Source of the DNA: Synchiropus splendidus
Taxonomy: Eukaryota; Chordata; Actinopteri; Syngnathiformes; Callionymidae
Direction: 5' to 3'
NCBI RefSeq assembly: GCF_027744825.2
Contig: NC_071334.1
Span: forward strand, 64,206,937-64,270,936
Length of the DNA stretch: 64,000 nt
Under the pieces are notes generated by a model. That model saw only the letters and a program-made list of their open reading frames with translations, was not told the origin of the DNA and did not search any database. Shown piece after piece: positions 12,335 to 24,500 of the stretch (positions within the stretch are counted from its first letter, which is position 1; each line of letters opens with the position of its first letter). The position numbers and the translations under genes are program-made.

Positions 12335-12400
12335 ATCAGAATCAGAGCCGGCTTTACTGCCAAGGTCAGTGAAGATTCCACCAACGAGAAGAAGAATAAT
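12335..12400 (-). mobile_element. LINE 3'-terminal fragment, same family as the L2 tail
   Basis: ATCAGAATCAGAGCCGGCTT, TACTGCCAAGGTCAGTG and CACCAAC match the tail of the L2 copy at 10517-10575 (ATCAGAATAGAATTTATTGC, CATGGTCAGTG, CACCAAC). Only the 3' end is present. A (TTTTA)n tract follows at 12427-12449. Confidence 0.55.
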
Positions 12401-12479
12401 AATTTGCATATAGTGACGCCAATATATATTTTATTTTATTTTATTTTAGTATTATTTTTTGGCAACCAGCTCATTCCCA

Positions 12480-12700
12480 AAAGGTCGGATGGCTAGAGTC
12501 TGTCTTATTGACCTGGAAGTAGAGGCTTGGGCTTGGGTCAGAATCCTCTGGGTTCTCTGTCTGTCAACCCACAACAGCATTAGAAGAACGTACCAACACC
12601 AAGTGGAATCGCTCTCACCCTGAGTTGTGGCAAGGAGGGATCAAACCGGTGACATTCTTGCTGTGAGGCTGCAGCACTAAGCATGATATCACCAAACAGT
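12480..12700 (-). mobile_element. tRNA-derived SINE-like repeat
   Basis: On the minus strand the text reads GTGCTGCAGCCTCACAGCAA, then GGTTTGATCCC (12638-12648), one base away from a tRNA B-box (GGTTCGANNCC). The head 'gctgcctcacagcaagaaggtc...ggttcgattcc' is a well-known fish repeat head. The A-box was not identified. Confidence 0.5.
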
Positions 12701-13985
12701 CTGTTGCAGAAATACAATCTTTTAGTAGACAGCACAATCCCCGGTCAATGTGCCAATCTGACCGTGAAATAAAAGTCTTTTCCTGTTGTCTCTGTCGAGT
12801 GAAGCATCCATGAATGTTTGAGCAAACATGTAAATACAGTCTGAAATCTGAGTTTAGTTGATTACATTTGGCTGCCATTTCAAGGACATCATCCATCCAC
12901 TACACACAGTAACTTCAACACGCATTAGACAGACAAGATTAAAAATACAAAATATACTGTCAACATGTGCCAGTATGAGTCAATCATTTCATAAATCGCA
13001 TTTCTAGAGGGGTGAATTGCTTCATTATAGTGCAGAATATATGATGTTTTGGTTAGTTCCTCTGTGTCTCTTGTAACACAAGTAAAAAAAAAAAGAAAAA
13101 AAAATCATTCCCTCTTGACATTCAGTTAACCACCGCTTAGTCCTGTTCAGGGTATCAGAGTCTAATTTCCAAATGTAATCAGCCTTCTCCTGCAAGCCAG
13201 AATTTATTTCTTCTTCTCACCGCGTGTTCAACTCGCTGGGATGTGTCGAGGTTTTTCCCAGTGAGAGCAGCACTGTCTGAATCTGTTGAAGACAACAATA
13301 ACCTGGGAGTCACCCCATCAGCCTGAAATATTGATGCCTCTGGTGCAACGCTGCTGCAGCAGGTCTGAAGGACGCTTCAGATGTCTGGTAGACGACCAAC
13401 CTCCATTAGCTGACAGATGCTGACCTCCACTGCTCAAGCCGATACTTCTTTCCCTCGTCTATATATATGACCTTCATGTGGCTTTCCTCAGGGTGGACTT
13501 TCAACACAAGTTTTGTATTTACCGTGTTGAGTTGAACCATTGCAATGTGCGGTGGTGTTGATCAGAGGTTATGTTCAAGCATTTCATTGTTTGCCTCAAC
13601 TCTTCTGTGATTGTATGGTTACTTTCTCGAGGCCTGAATGTTTCGGTCGTGATTGAAAACATCAGATTACAATTGGGGGTCTTTGCTGGGTGTCTCCTTC
13701 TGAGAGCATCTCATCTCTTTCCCATCGACAGATCAGAATTAAAGAAAAATTAAGGAGTGGCAAACATCACTGAGACTTGGAAAAAGAGACTTAAATCATA
13801 GCAACCGACTGGCGTTTCTTTTATTATAGTTTCCCCTTTTTCATGTGGTGTGTGTTAGAATTTGCCTCAGAGAACATCAGTGTGTGCAGTAGACAAAAGG
13901 TGTCATCTCTTTTTAGACGACAGGAAAGCAGAGGAATGATTGAAGAATAAATTCAATTGGCAAGCTACCCATGAATGGATGAATG
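12701..13985. other. Intergenic, nothing recognised
   Basis: Short motif-free ORFs and A-rich runs (about 13084-13105). No feature supported. Confidence 0.5.
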
Positions 13986-14174
13986 ACTGGTGAAGAGGCC
14001 CAGCTCAGTCCTGCGTTGCTCTCTATCCCAGACGGCACTGGGCAGCACCATCAGCAGCAGGCTGATCCACCCTCGCACCTGCACAACCAAGCAATTTCGA
14101 CCCTCCTTTCTGTCTCGTCCAGTCAGGTTGCACAACAGTAAAATCTATCAATAATCTAAAATCTAAAATCTAAA

Positions 14175-14176
<2 letters not shown>
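13986..14176 (+). mobile_element. 3' end of a LINE (RT C-terminus) on the plus strand
   Basis: The frame ending at the TAA near 14155 reads SSRLIHPRTCTTKQFRPSF then LSRPVRLHNSKIYQ, the typical C-terminal end of fish L2/CR1/Rex-type reverse transcriptases (RTxRFRxSFLPRxVRLxNS). The stop is followed at once by ATCTAAA units and a long TCTA array, which fits a LINE ending in a simple repeat. Clade not certain. Confidence 0.55.
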
Positions 14177-14258
<82 letters not shown>

Positions 14259-14300
14259 GGTTGTCTGTCTGCTTGTCTGTCTGCTTGTGTGCCTGTCTGT
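14177..14300. repeat. (CTAT)n-(CTGT)n compound microsatellite
   Basis: CTAT units at 14177-14230 pass directly into CTGT units at about 14231-14299, with a few TTGT and GCTT variants. Probably grown from the 3' tail of the LINE just before it. Confidence 0.95.
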
Positions 14301-14599
14301 CAGTTGACTGTAAAGTAAACAAACAGTAATAGCAACCTAAACCATGCTGCGTCACCTCCCTCCATGATGTCTGTGTTGACTTGAACCACGTCATGAAGAA
14401 GGTCCAGACGGGTGGGCCGGGTCCTGCCGTCCTGTTGGGCGGCCCCCGTCCATTAACGTCTCTGAGCTGCCGGCCTTGAATGAACCCGCTGGTCATGAAT
14501 AAAACACAACCTTTACTGTATTTGGAAGCACTTTGGGTTGCAGTGGGGAAGTTGATGAAGGAACATCGATTTCATTATTTCAGGGAACAAGTGGACTTA

Positions 14600-14631
14600 A
14601 TTTTAGAGGCGTCTAATGGCGCCTCTAAAAT
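14600..14631. other. Perfect 12-bp inverted repeat (hairpin)
   Basis: ATTTTAGAGGCG (14600-14611) and CGCCTCTAAAAT (14620-14631) are exact reverse complements around the 8-base loop TCTAATGG. The surrounding 14480-14700 is not repetitive. Confidence 0.8.
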
Positions 14632-14700
14632 GAAAGAGAATAAGATATTCATTGCAATTAGCGCTGATGGACGACCAGGGTCTTTTTTTAAATTTGGCAC

Positions 14701-17700
14701 TTAGGCACTTTGGCAAAACAGTTGATGTGTTGTCATGGCAACGTGCTTTTCCTCGTCATTTCAAGGTCAGTTTTAGCGGTTGGAGGGAGGCACAGGTGCA
14801 GGTGTGATTTCAGAACACAACAGTTTGTCTTAACTGAACCCTAAAGCTCACTATTGTTGGGTGGACAACTACAGATCACAACGTGAGCGACTAAAGGGAA
14901 AGTAAGAACGGCTATTGTTCATGCCAAGCATGTGAGGAAGGATGGCAGTACAGCGGAATTTCCTTTGCTTTGCCTCTTCTGCCCAATTCAACCGTACAAG
15001 GACACAGGCTTTCTTTAGCTGAATACAATCCCTCTTTTCATAAGTTTCTGGATGTGCTGTCTGACTTTGGAGTGCTGTGATCCTTCCTCCCATCCGTACA
15101 GAAATAAAGAAGGTTGCTACTTGTTGTTTGTGCGATGCCTGGATTTGGACTGCAGTTCAGGGAGTCAGGTGCCCCGGTCAGTTCGATTTCTCGCAGCTAT
15201 ACTGTGTTCTTGGCTGGTCAAATGTGGTCGTCTCCTTCTGAGGGCGACAAGTCTTTCAAGCTGTATCAAATTTTCTTCCTCCATTTCAAGCGACATAACC
15301 TTCAGCTTAAGTGACATCTTCTGCATTGGAAATACGCACCTGATTTTGCAAATACTATTGACTTTATGATTATTTTAGTACCCAGAAAACATCCTTTTTT
15401 GTGTTTTTTTTCTTTAGAACCTCTTTCTAGAGATGCTACTTGATTTTCCCTAATGATAAACTTATGAAAAATGATACTGTCGGAGGCACAAAGGTGTCCG
15501 ACTCTATCAGCGTTAAAACCAAAGCAACATTTTTGACATAAGTGGTGATGACGGATGGAGGGATCTGGTGATAAGCAAACTTCAGATAGAAGACAATGAA
15601 TAGCTTAGTAGTCGAGAGAGAAGTGAATTCTGGTGACAGTTTGACTTGTCACTGTGACTACAGTTTGTGTTGCAACTTGACTGAATAATGTCTATCTTCT
15701 GAATTTGTTCTGGAAAATACGAGTGCCATCCTGCTTGGCAACAGGGTCCATTTCCATTGCACCTTCCGTCACGTAGGCCATGTGATTTAGAAAACACTCA
15801 GGTGATCAAACTGCAATCAGCCAAATTGAGCGCAGTGGCATTTTACCACACACATTCATAAACCCTTCCCATGAAACCAACGGTGCATTTAACAACTGGG
15901 TTAAAAGCCTTTTTCATCTTCACTATTGTCTGGGATGTGCCTGCTATAAATACCATTAACAATAAGTCCATCACCTTTTTGGCAGTTAGACGTGATGTGT
16001 GTTCGCCGATGGGATCTGTAATTCCAATGTGATTTATATTCTTTCTCAGTGGAGTTGTTCTTCTGGTGGACACCCACGCAGTTGATCTCCAGCTCCACTC
16101 ATGGAACACCTTAGCAACAAATGAAGCATCCAAAACTTTAACGCACAGAGAAACCGACAAAGACGAGAGGTGTGTACAGCTGTGATAAATATTACTCTCG
16201 ATCCATAGATTTGTAATATCAAGTTTAATATGTATTAATATGCATATTATAGCATATTAATATGCTTTGTGATGCTTTGAAGATGGAAGGATCGGAAGTC
16301 CCTGCAAGTGTAGCCCCTGAATGATAGGGATTAGCAGATTAAAATGAATGAATGAATGAATTCACCGGGGTGTGAAAGATGGAGGAATCTGGCTGGTTAA
16401 CACAATATTGGAATAGTCTTCTTGATGAGGAAGGTTTTGAGGGGATAAAATGTGTCCTTTATTCCCATTAGAATGTCACTATGTATGATAAGAGCTTCAC
16501 TCTTTTGTTAGATCATCCCAAAATGGTGTTCAAATGACTAGAAATTCTAGACAACTTTAGTCGCTTTCTTATTATAAACCGATTTCTATTTTGATGCTAA
16601 ACAGAGGTGTACTCATGCTATTTACCAACTTGACCATGTATCTGAATCAAACCATGTCACCCAATGCTTACGACTCTTCTTATGAAAGTCTTGGCAGAAA
16701 AGTTCAACTAATTCAAACAAAGCACGTATTCACAAATTTTCAATCGCCATCATCAAGTTTCCGCATAGGTTTTCCTGATCATTATTAAACACCTCTTTCT
16801 GCAGTTTCTTGTCTCCGTGCGAGTGTTGGTCCGTGTTGCCTGTTTGTTTGCAAGTGTGTGGGTGTTCAGGGACTCTCGGAAAAGTATGCCAGCAGCAGCG
16901 TTTTTCACCAACCTCCTCTGCATTGAGATCAATACATTAAGCCTTGAGGGGATGAACATGACCCATACAAGTAGTTTTTCATAATAACCAGCAACTTCAG
17001 AAATACATTTAGTGATTTTTCCTGTTGTAATGTGACTGAACTCAGCTTATATGACTACATGCTTGAGTTAGATTTTGTGGTTCATCATTATTATTATTGT
17101 TGTTGTTGTTGTTGTTGTTTTATTATTATTATTTGTAGTATCAGTAGTAGCTGTCGACAAGCTTGAAAGTAAACTTTATTGTTGTCACTCAAACAAAATG
17201 TGTGCAAGTTGGACAGTGGCAATTTAAGTAAAACGATAATGAAAATACTCATGCGTAAGTACTGCAGACTACTGTATATACAGAATGTATCTCTAAAACA
17301 TGTTAAATAGCAGATCATTCTGAGTCACACATGAACATTTTGGTGTGTGTCACAATCGACTACTTTGATGACAAACTTGGTCTTGACTTACACATCACCT
17401 CACCTACGTTTTGAACAAGTAGGATGGCAGCGTAAAGCTTCTTCAGACAGACAGACAGAGACACTGGTTCATCAATCAGAGGCCACATCTTCTCCCTCAG
17501 GGAAATTCACGGTTGTTTCCTTGGCAACAGCACCCTCCTCCTTTTCCTTTACCCTTCGACTGCCCCACATCAACGGCAGGGGGGGAGGCAACTACAAGTG
17601 GTCTTATACTTGTTTTAAAGCCGACCACATTCTATGTCCTTTCTAGTGAAGCCTTGAGTTAGCATTTCCAATATGTTCTGCGGGCTTTCACGCTAGAATT

Positions 17701-17749
17701 CGTGTCATTCAATTGTTATTATGGCTTAGTAAATAGTAAGTACCCCCGA
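14701..17749. other. Intergenic with small microsatellites
   Basis: Contains (GAAT)n near 16342-16361 and (ATT)n/(GTT)n at about 17086-17132. No coding or RNA gene recognised. Confidence 0.5.
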
Positions 17750-17997
17750 GCAGTGCTAGTTAAACACGCCCCCGATCTGTCAAAATCGCTTGTTGCTTCC
17801 CACCTTAGCTTGAAAAGTCGGCAGCCTCACTGCGATATAGATGTGGAAGTGGGAAAACTTTGATGCTGGGAATAATCGGGGTCTTGAGAGCCAGACGAAG
17901 ACCTGTTTTGGGCGTCCTGCAGCCGCTCGTGGACTGGCTCAGAGCTGCGGTGGAGCGGAGTGTGAGGCGCAGCTGGATGTGACAGCTTCGTGAGCAG
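17750..17997 (+). promoter_or_regulatory. MBNL2: Candidate promoter and non-coding first exon of MBNL2
   Basis: A CG-richer island in AT-rich surroundings, with a GC-box-like CACGCCCCCG and a possible exon ending at the strong donor GAGCAG|GTACGC (17998). Position about 9 kb upstream of the coding exon and same strand fit a 5'UTR exon. No transcript evidence is available, so this is inference. Confidence 0.35.
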
Positions 17998-20900
17998 GTA
18001 CGCTGCAGGTAGTTAGCTTAGCACCTAGCTCGACAGACTTCTCCTCTTTTAAACGAGTCTCACTCCGCGTGGTGACTCGGAAAAACACCGTTCTCTAAAC
18101 TGTAAATGATGTAATTACAGTTTCCCCCACCAAAGAATTGAAGGTCTCTTCGGTTGCTTATCTGAAGTTCTCTCATGCCGCCAGTGTAAAACAGTGAAAG
18201 TTGCTGCGTATCAAAGCGATAAATAAACCATGCTTAGTACTAGGACCAATATTGACGCGAGGCTTTAGTCATGCGGCTCCGTTTGCGCATGTTATTTCAC
18301 GAGACTGATGCGAAACAAGCCTTAGACTTGAGTTGAGTGTTTTAAGAAAGACCAAATGTTGCTACTAACCTTCCCAGCAGTTTCATGAGCTGTAATGTGG
18401 GAGTAATAAGTGTGTCATCACTGGTAATAACATGACCAGTCAGGGTTGGTATTAAAGGGCAATAATGTGACAGATAGTGTATGGTCATTAACATTAGCCG
18501 CGATAGGATTCAGTGAAGGCTGTTCCATATTTTCACATTTTCAGCCAACACCGTCACATTGTGCCCTCTTTGTTTTGAAATGTTTTAGCCCAGACGTTGC
18601 CATAGTAACAGAATATGCTGCAGCTTGGCTGTAAAGTGATTATTTGTATTAATTTATGGAAACACTGGCACTGAGATTTTACATGTTAGAATGAATTTTG
18701 AAATAGTGTCATCAAAGTGTTCCATCACATTTCTTCATCATATTCTTTTTTTTTTTTCGTGATGACAGCTGGAATAGACCAATAATCTCAGTTAGCCAGG
18801 GCTTGGCAGTAGACAATGAACGGCTCTTCAGTCGACAGCGTCTCTGTATTCCATGTCCCTTTCAGGGAAATCGTTGGTATAAAATAATTTGTCCAGCTTC
18901 ATGTCCAACTTCTTTTCTTGTATGTCACAATTTTATGACAAAGTAACACGCTCGTTCTCGGCAGATACGAATGTTATTGTGCTGTATATGAAATCCTTGT
19001 CAGACTATAATTACTGCAAGATCTTAGTTCCCACATTTTTAATCCTGTTCTGGTTGGTTGAGCACTAGACCTCACCCTTAAATATGTTTTGATTGGGCTA
19101 ACCGCTAGGTCACTCAGAGGAGGATTAATTGTTCGTGCGCAAAATCCAATATGACATCTCAATTTGAAACTGAAACAAACACCTTGAGTTCAAGCAGCCT
19201 GCTCTGTATAGCAGTGCAGCAACGGAGACACAAATATATATACTATTTAATGTGGGCTGAGTGGCTTCAGTCTGCAAGACAGCACGCTCGCTTGGACGTC
19301 TCTCATCATGAAATGCTAACTTTCAATCATTGTGTAAACTAAGTGTCCGTCAAACTGATAGTGGCAGGGATGGATGTCAAGCGGAAGGAAGGAAGGAAGG
19401 AAGCGAACCTCACTGCAGCTTTGATTACGCTAATAATAGAAAAAGACAGCTGCTTTTTCATTGATCTGTCTTTGGTGCCCTATTTCTACTCTGGAATTAG
19501 TTTCATCCTGTTATGTACAGCAACTCAACAGTCACGCCCGCATTTATGTGCATTCCTCTTTTGTTTACCGGGTACGGGGTATGAACCCGTCGTTGCTTTT
19601 AAGATGCATTTGTGTGCCTTTCAGTATGAGGTCATTCAGGACTGTGATAAAACGAGGAAATGGGGCAAGCCTGTGCAGGAAGTTGCTCAATTTGTTTGCC
19701 TGCCAAGCTTTTGTTTGCATTCCTGATTGTTACATTTGTTTAGGAAATGCGTCGTTTGATGTTTGTAGAATAAAGTGATGCGTTTATTTTTAGAGGACAA
19801 AGGTGTGTTGTTTGATGCTTTGAGCATGCAGTGTTCTTTTGTGCAATTGAGGCTCAAATTGCTGGCGCACTATAAACAGTAAAATAAAGCATGCGCTCTG
19901 AATCTGTGAAAGTTTTGTATTGTACAGCACAGGAGCTGTCTATATGTTATTCTTATGTGGATATTTCACAGCATTTCTTCACCAACATAGAGGCATGTAA
20001 TTATAGTTTATGTTTGCACAATTCATTATATGTTCTGTATATATTTCAATTGTGGTTTCACACTTATATAATTACAGAGTTACATTTAAGTTTGGTTTGC
20101 TAGATTTGACCTGCACACCATATACTGTAGCATTGTAGCTCATATAGCATTATTTTTGCAATAATTACTGCAACATCCATCTCCAAGTTGAAGTCAATAA
20201 TTACATTAATAATAGCATCCACACTGAAGCTGTCTGCTTTACAAACATGGGGCATCGCACTGATGTTTTATTCTCATTTTTTACTGATTCTTAAATCTTA
20301 ATTTTTCTTGCTTGTTGTCATACAGTTCTCGTTTTTTTTTGCTGCTGTTAAAATCCACTGCTCTGATCTGCCCTGTACTCGGTCCATGTCACGTGGGTGA
20401 AGTGCATTATGCCACAGAAAATATATTTTAGTCCACTGATTTGACAGAAACACCCAGGCTGCTATGTCATTCACAGCCTTTGTCTAAAGCTTTGAATGAG
20501 ACCCAGAGGGAGAGAGAGAGTGGCAGAGGCAGACGCTCAGAGTGTCGGAGAGAGACAGACGCTACAGTTGTTCTATTGAATCTGGATCGAAAAGTCATGA
20601 AGCTGGTTCTCTGACTCATCAGTTCTGTGACGTGCTGACTTCATGGCTCATATGATGCCAACCAGCGTGTCATCTGCTGGGTGGAGGAAGGGCAGTGTTG
20701 CCCCACTGAGACCCGCCAGCTCAAGCCCAGTGTAACTTCCTTCTTGGGTCTGAAGGACCAGTCATTTTTTTCTGATATGACTGCATAAATGATTGCTTTT
20801 TGTTCAATAAAAATTTTGGATGAAAGGAAAAATGCAGCCAGTGCAGGGATCTATAGACTTAAGGGGTAAGCAAGTACCTACAAAAGCTTTCATTATAACG

Positions 20901-21139
20901 CTCAAATGAATGTTGTACTTTGCACTTGTGAAAGGTTTATCTCGTGTAATTATTCTACTAGCTGCCAGTAGAGGGATGATTTCCATTTGAAGAAACATCT
21001 ATGAGCTGGTTGAGAAAAGAAAATGACGTAATAGTTGGTGTGCTGGGTGTGAAACCGGGGAAATACCTGCAAACATTAGCATTCAGAGGTTGCTGCTGCA
21101 AGCCCATCACTGTTCCTAAGAAGAGGAGGGATTCAGAAG
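17998..21139. other. Upstream or first-intron region of MBNL2, no exon recognised
   Basis: A (GGAA)4 run lies near 19384-19400. Short ORFs only. A G/A-rich stretch at 20500-20560 was examined and shows no clear exon. Confidence 0.45.
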
Positions 21140-21511
21140 GACTGGTCTCTCATTGGTTGGAGCTGGGAAGGGGCTGGACTCTGCCGCAAGCCGGTGGGGA
21201 GGAAGAGGCTGGCTGTGGGGTGGGTTGGTTGGAAGTGTAATAGCCAGATAGTTGGAGTACACACTATACTGCTTCCTGCTTGCCTCCTCGCCTGCCTGCC
21301 TGCCTGCCTCGCTCACCGCTTGCTTGCTCCGTTCAGAGAGAGGGAGACATCCAGAGAAATCCCTGTCCAAGCATGGACCTCCGGCTGCAGTCGGACTGAC
21401 AACAGCTCACATGGTCATTAACTCCAGTTGCTGAGGCAGAAGGGAGAGCTCAGTGTCACAGAACACCGGAGTCTCCTGTGTTTGGGACAGCAGAACTACC
21501 CGACATACCAG
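21140..21511 (+). promoter_or_regulatory. MBNL2: Candidate alternative promoter and 5'UTR exon of MBNL2
   Basis: An inverted CCAAT box (CATTGGTTGG, about 21151) precedes a G-rich and then YGCY-rich segment that could be an exon ending at CATACCAG|GTGGGA (21512). Twelve YGCY tetramers, four of them a tandem TGCC run, lie within 21270-21330. YGCY is the RNA motif bound by muscleblind proteins. Transcription start and use are not shown by sequence. Confidence 0.35.
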
Positions 21512-24500
21512 GTGGGATCACACAGACTCATTGGCTACTTATGTATTTTGTATGGGAGTTTTGCTGCAGTCTGCGGTATTCCCAGCCTTGGCGGTAAAAC
21601 AACTAAAGGTGATTCTTCATGATAGAAAGAGGTTACAAATGACAGGGAAGAAAGGAGATAAATCCCCGGGGGCAATGCAGCTTCACAGCAACTACTGTGA
21701 TTGCAGTTTTCAGTGCCGTAACGGACTTGTGTTTCTACTCCAGAGAGAGAGGCGTCATTATCACAGCAGATAACTTCCATGGTGCAAATGTCAGGAGTTA
21801 TTTTGGTGCTTCATCATGTTCATTTTTGTCTCACTTCAAACTATTGCTCTGCTGTGTTTGTCATCTTGTAAAACTAAATAATGAAAGAAAGGGAAGAAGA
21901 GCTTGTAGCAATAATTAACCTTTCAAGTTAGAATGAGCATAGTTGACATGTCCCCAGCCTTCTGCTGTCTCCCTGGATTTAGATTATGCGCCAGGCGAGG
22001 TGGACATTGCCTGCATGGAAAAGGCCAGTGTGGCGTTACGCTTCTGGCTGCGGATCAAGGGGAAATGGGTGTTTTCTAAAATGGAACATCAGTTTAGCCC
22101 TTCCTGTTGAGAGAAGAATGCCTCGGATGAGAGCCAGATCTCCAGTATGACTTCAGACACCCCCTCAAGCATATTAGCTAAATGCGTTTGTGTGAGTTCC
22201 AAAGTTTTTCTGACACCTTTTACTATGACACAGGAATGTGAAATTAATTGTGGGGTCCGTCTTTCTGTATTTCATTGTATTTGTATCACACTAAATACGG
22301 TGGTGATAATACAGTCCTAACCATTCGATAGACTTTGGAAACGAAAGCCTCACGCTGTTGAAATACTTACAAGCTAAGGTGCAGGAAGTGAGGATTGAAA
22401 CATGGCGGTGTGGTATTAAATAAGTAAAAAATGTAGCTAATATGAAGAAAACTGTTGTCTTCCAAGATATTAAATACAATTGATGATTGATGAATTGCTG
22501 AGAAATACTGGGTACAAGGGAAAATTGTGGTTCTTGCAAATCTTTTTTTTAATAATAGCACGGTATTTTTACTTTTACTAGAACTCCCTTAAAAAAAAAG
22601 ACCCATCCAAGTGTTTTGGAAGTATCTGCAAATCAGTTTTAAATGAGCAGGACTTGAAGTTGCCATTGTTTTATCATTAATCATGCCAAAACATTTATCT
22701 GTTCCGAGGGGAAGAGAAGCTTGCCCTCATGGTCAGGGTCATCTGGGTCACTGTGGATAAGCTGAAGCTATTATATTATGCTGACTGTGTCATATGTTGA
22801 ACAGTGGCTTAATCTTGGTATAACATTAGAGGGAAATGCAGAATCCAAGTGTTAATAAATACAAGATTGCATGGTGAAGCGTTGCCCCTCATTCTGCTGC
22901 AATGGAAGAATTTGCAAATGGTGATGTCACACTCAGAGCCAGGTTCGAAACAAAGACACTTTTTGATCAAACCAACAGGTTCGGTCATTTTCCATTACTC
23001 AGAGGAAAAATGTTGCTCTGTCTTCTGTGCGACGAGAGCCAGACTGGGCAGCCTTGGAAAACATTGACCACTTGTTCCTCTTTGCCATGTAAATGACCAT
23101 ACAGCTGCGAATCGCACACAGAAAATAGCTCTGAATGGAAATGTCGCCACTCTGCATCTACATTTGTCCACAGGCAGCTTTGTCACCAGACTCAAAACAG
23201 GTAGCTTATCGTCTCTGCTGAACAAATACCAGCAGCTAAGATAAACTGCAGCGGGGATACCAGACTAATGAGTTACATACATGGTATTCAGAGGTCAAGC
23301 CAATGACTTTCACTCGAGACACCCCAGTCCCGCTGACTCTCATTCAATTAAGAGGACCGGGTAAGATAATGCTCCTGCCAGCTGGCCTTAGTAAGCGTCG
23401 GTAATCCATAAAGTCTAGTTCTGTGGTGACGTTCTCCTCATCTCCGCCTTGTTTATCAGGTCACTCTGTTTGTCCCTTCGAAGAGACACAGAGAGAAACT
23501 GAATTTTGGCACCTTTTAATTGAAGTATGCCCTACGGGTCAGAATCTTAGATTCCTGTTTCCAGTTGTATTTTATTATTTGATATCTAAATAACCAATTG
23601 CACAGCGGACAAATTAATATGATCATCAACAAGCACTGAGCAAGTATGATGGACAGTTCTATTCCTGACCTCAAGTCCTTCTGACCGCACTGATAACTTG
23701 TTAAAGGAAGAAATAATATTTAACTCCAATGTGGTGGCCAATTGGTCCAGAAAGTACTGCTGGACGAAGGTGGTTTTATGATTTCGTCTAAGTACGTACT
23801 GTAATGTTTTTCTTTAAACTTGCTTCCGAAACATCTGCTCACTCAGAGGTGAAAGAACACTGTTGTCAAAGGAGGTTACCTTGATAACAGACACTTTAAT
23901 GAAGAGATCTAAATATAAACACAGATTCATTGTGAATGAGAAGATCTGACATGCTCCTCCTCGGGGAGCTGCTGCGAAATTAAGTTCATCCCTGGAGAAC
24001 TGAGCTCGGGGAACATCGTTATTGTTCCTGAAGCTATATTTCACATGTTCAGCAGTAAAATAGGACAATATGATTAACTAGACGTTTCACGAAATGTACT
24101 TTATTTTAAACATTTTACCCGACTGTGCCCTTTCAATAAATATTACTGGAGGTATTAACAAAGTGGCAACACAGTCATTTAAAGGTATCTCTATAATGCA
24201 TTGTAAGCACACTCATATCACATCAGAAGGAATTTATAATGTGTTATTGAAGATGAAGATGGATGTTCATAATTATGTATGGTAACTTGTTACAAGTTTT
24301 CTAAAATATTATAAATTGTAGATATAACTTAATCTAGTTATAAAGACTCAAAAGCTTTTAACCACACACCTAACCTTAACCAATCCACAAAGTATAATAT
24401 TATGAGAAATATGAAAAGGTAACACCATAATATAATCTGTGTTAAATGCATTTGTAATATCATCTGTCATCATTATATACATCATCACTATGATGTGTTA

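Noticed and set aside
14177..14300. Regular repeat array considered as CRISPR-like
   Set aside because: It is a plain tetranucleotide microsatellite without spacers, in animal DNA.
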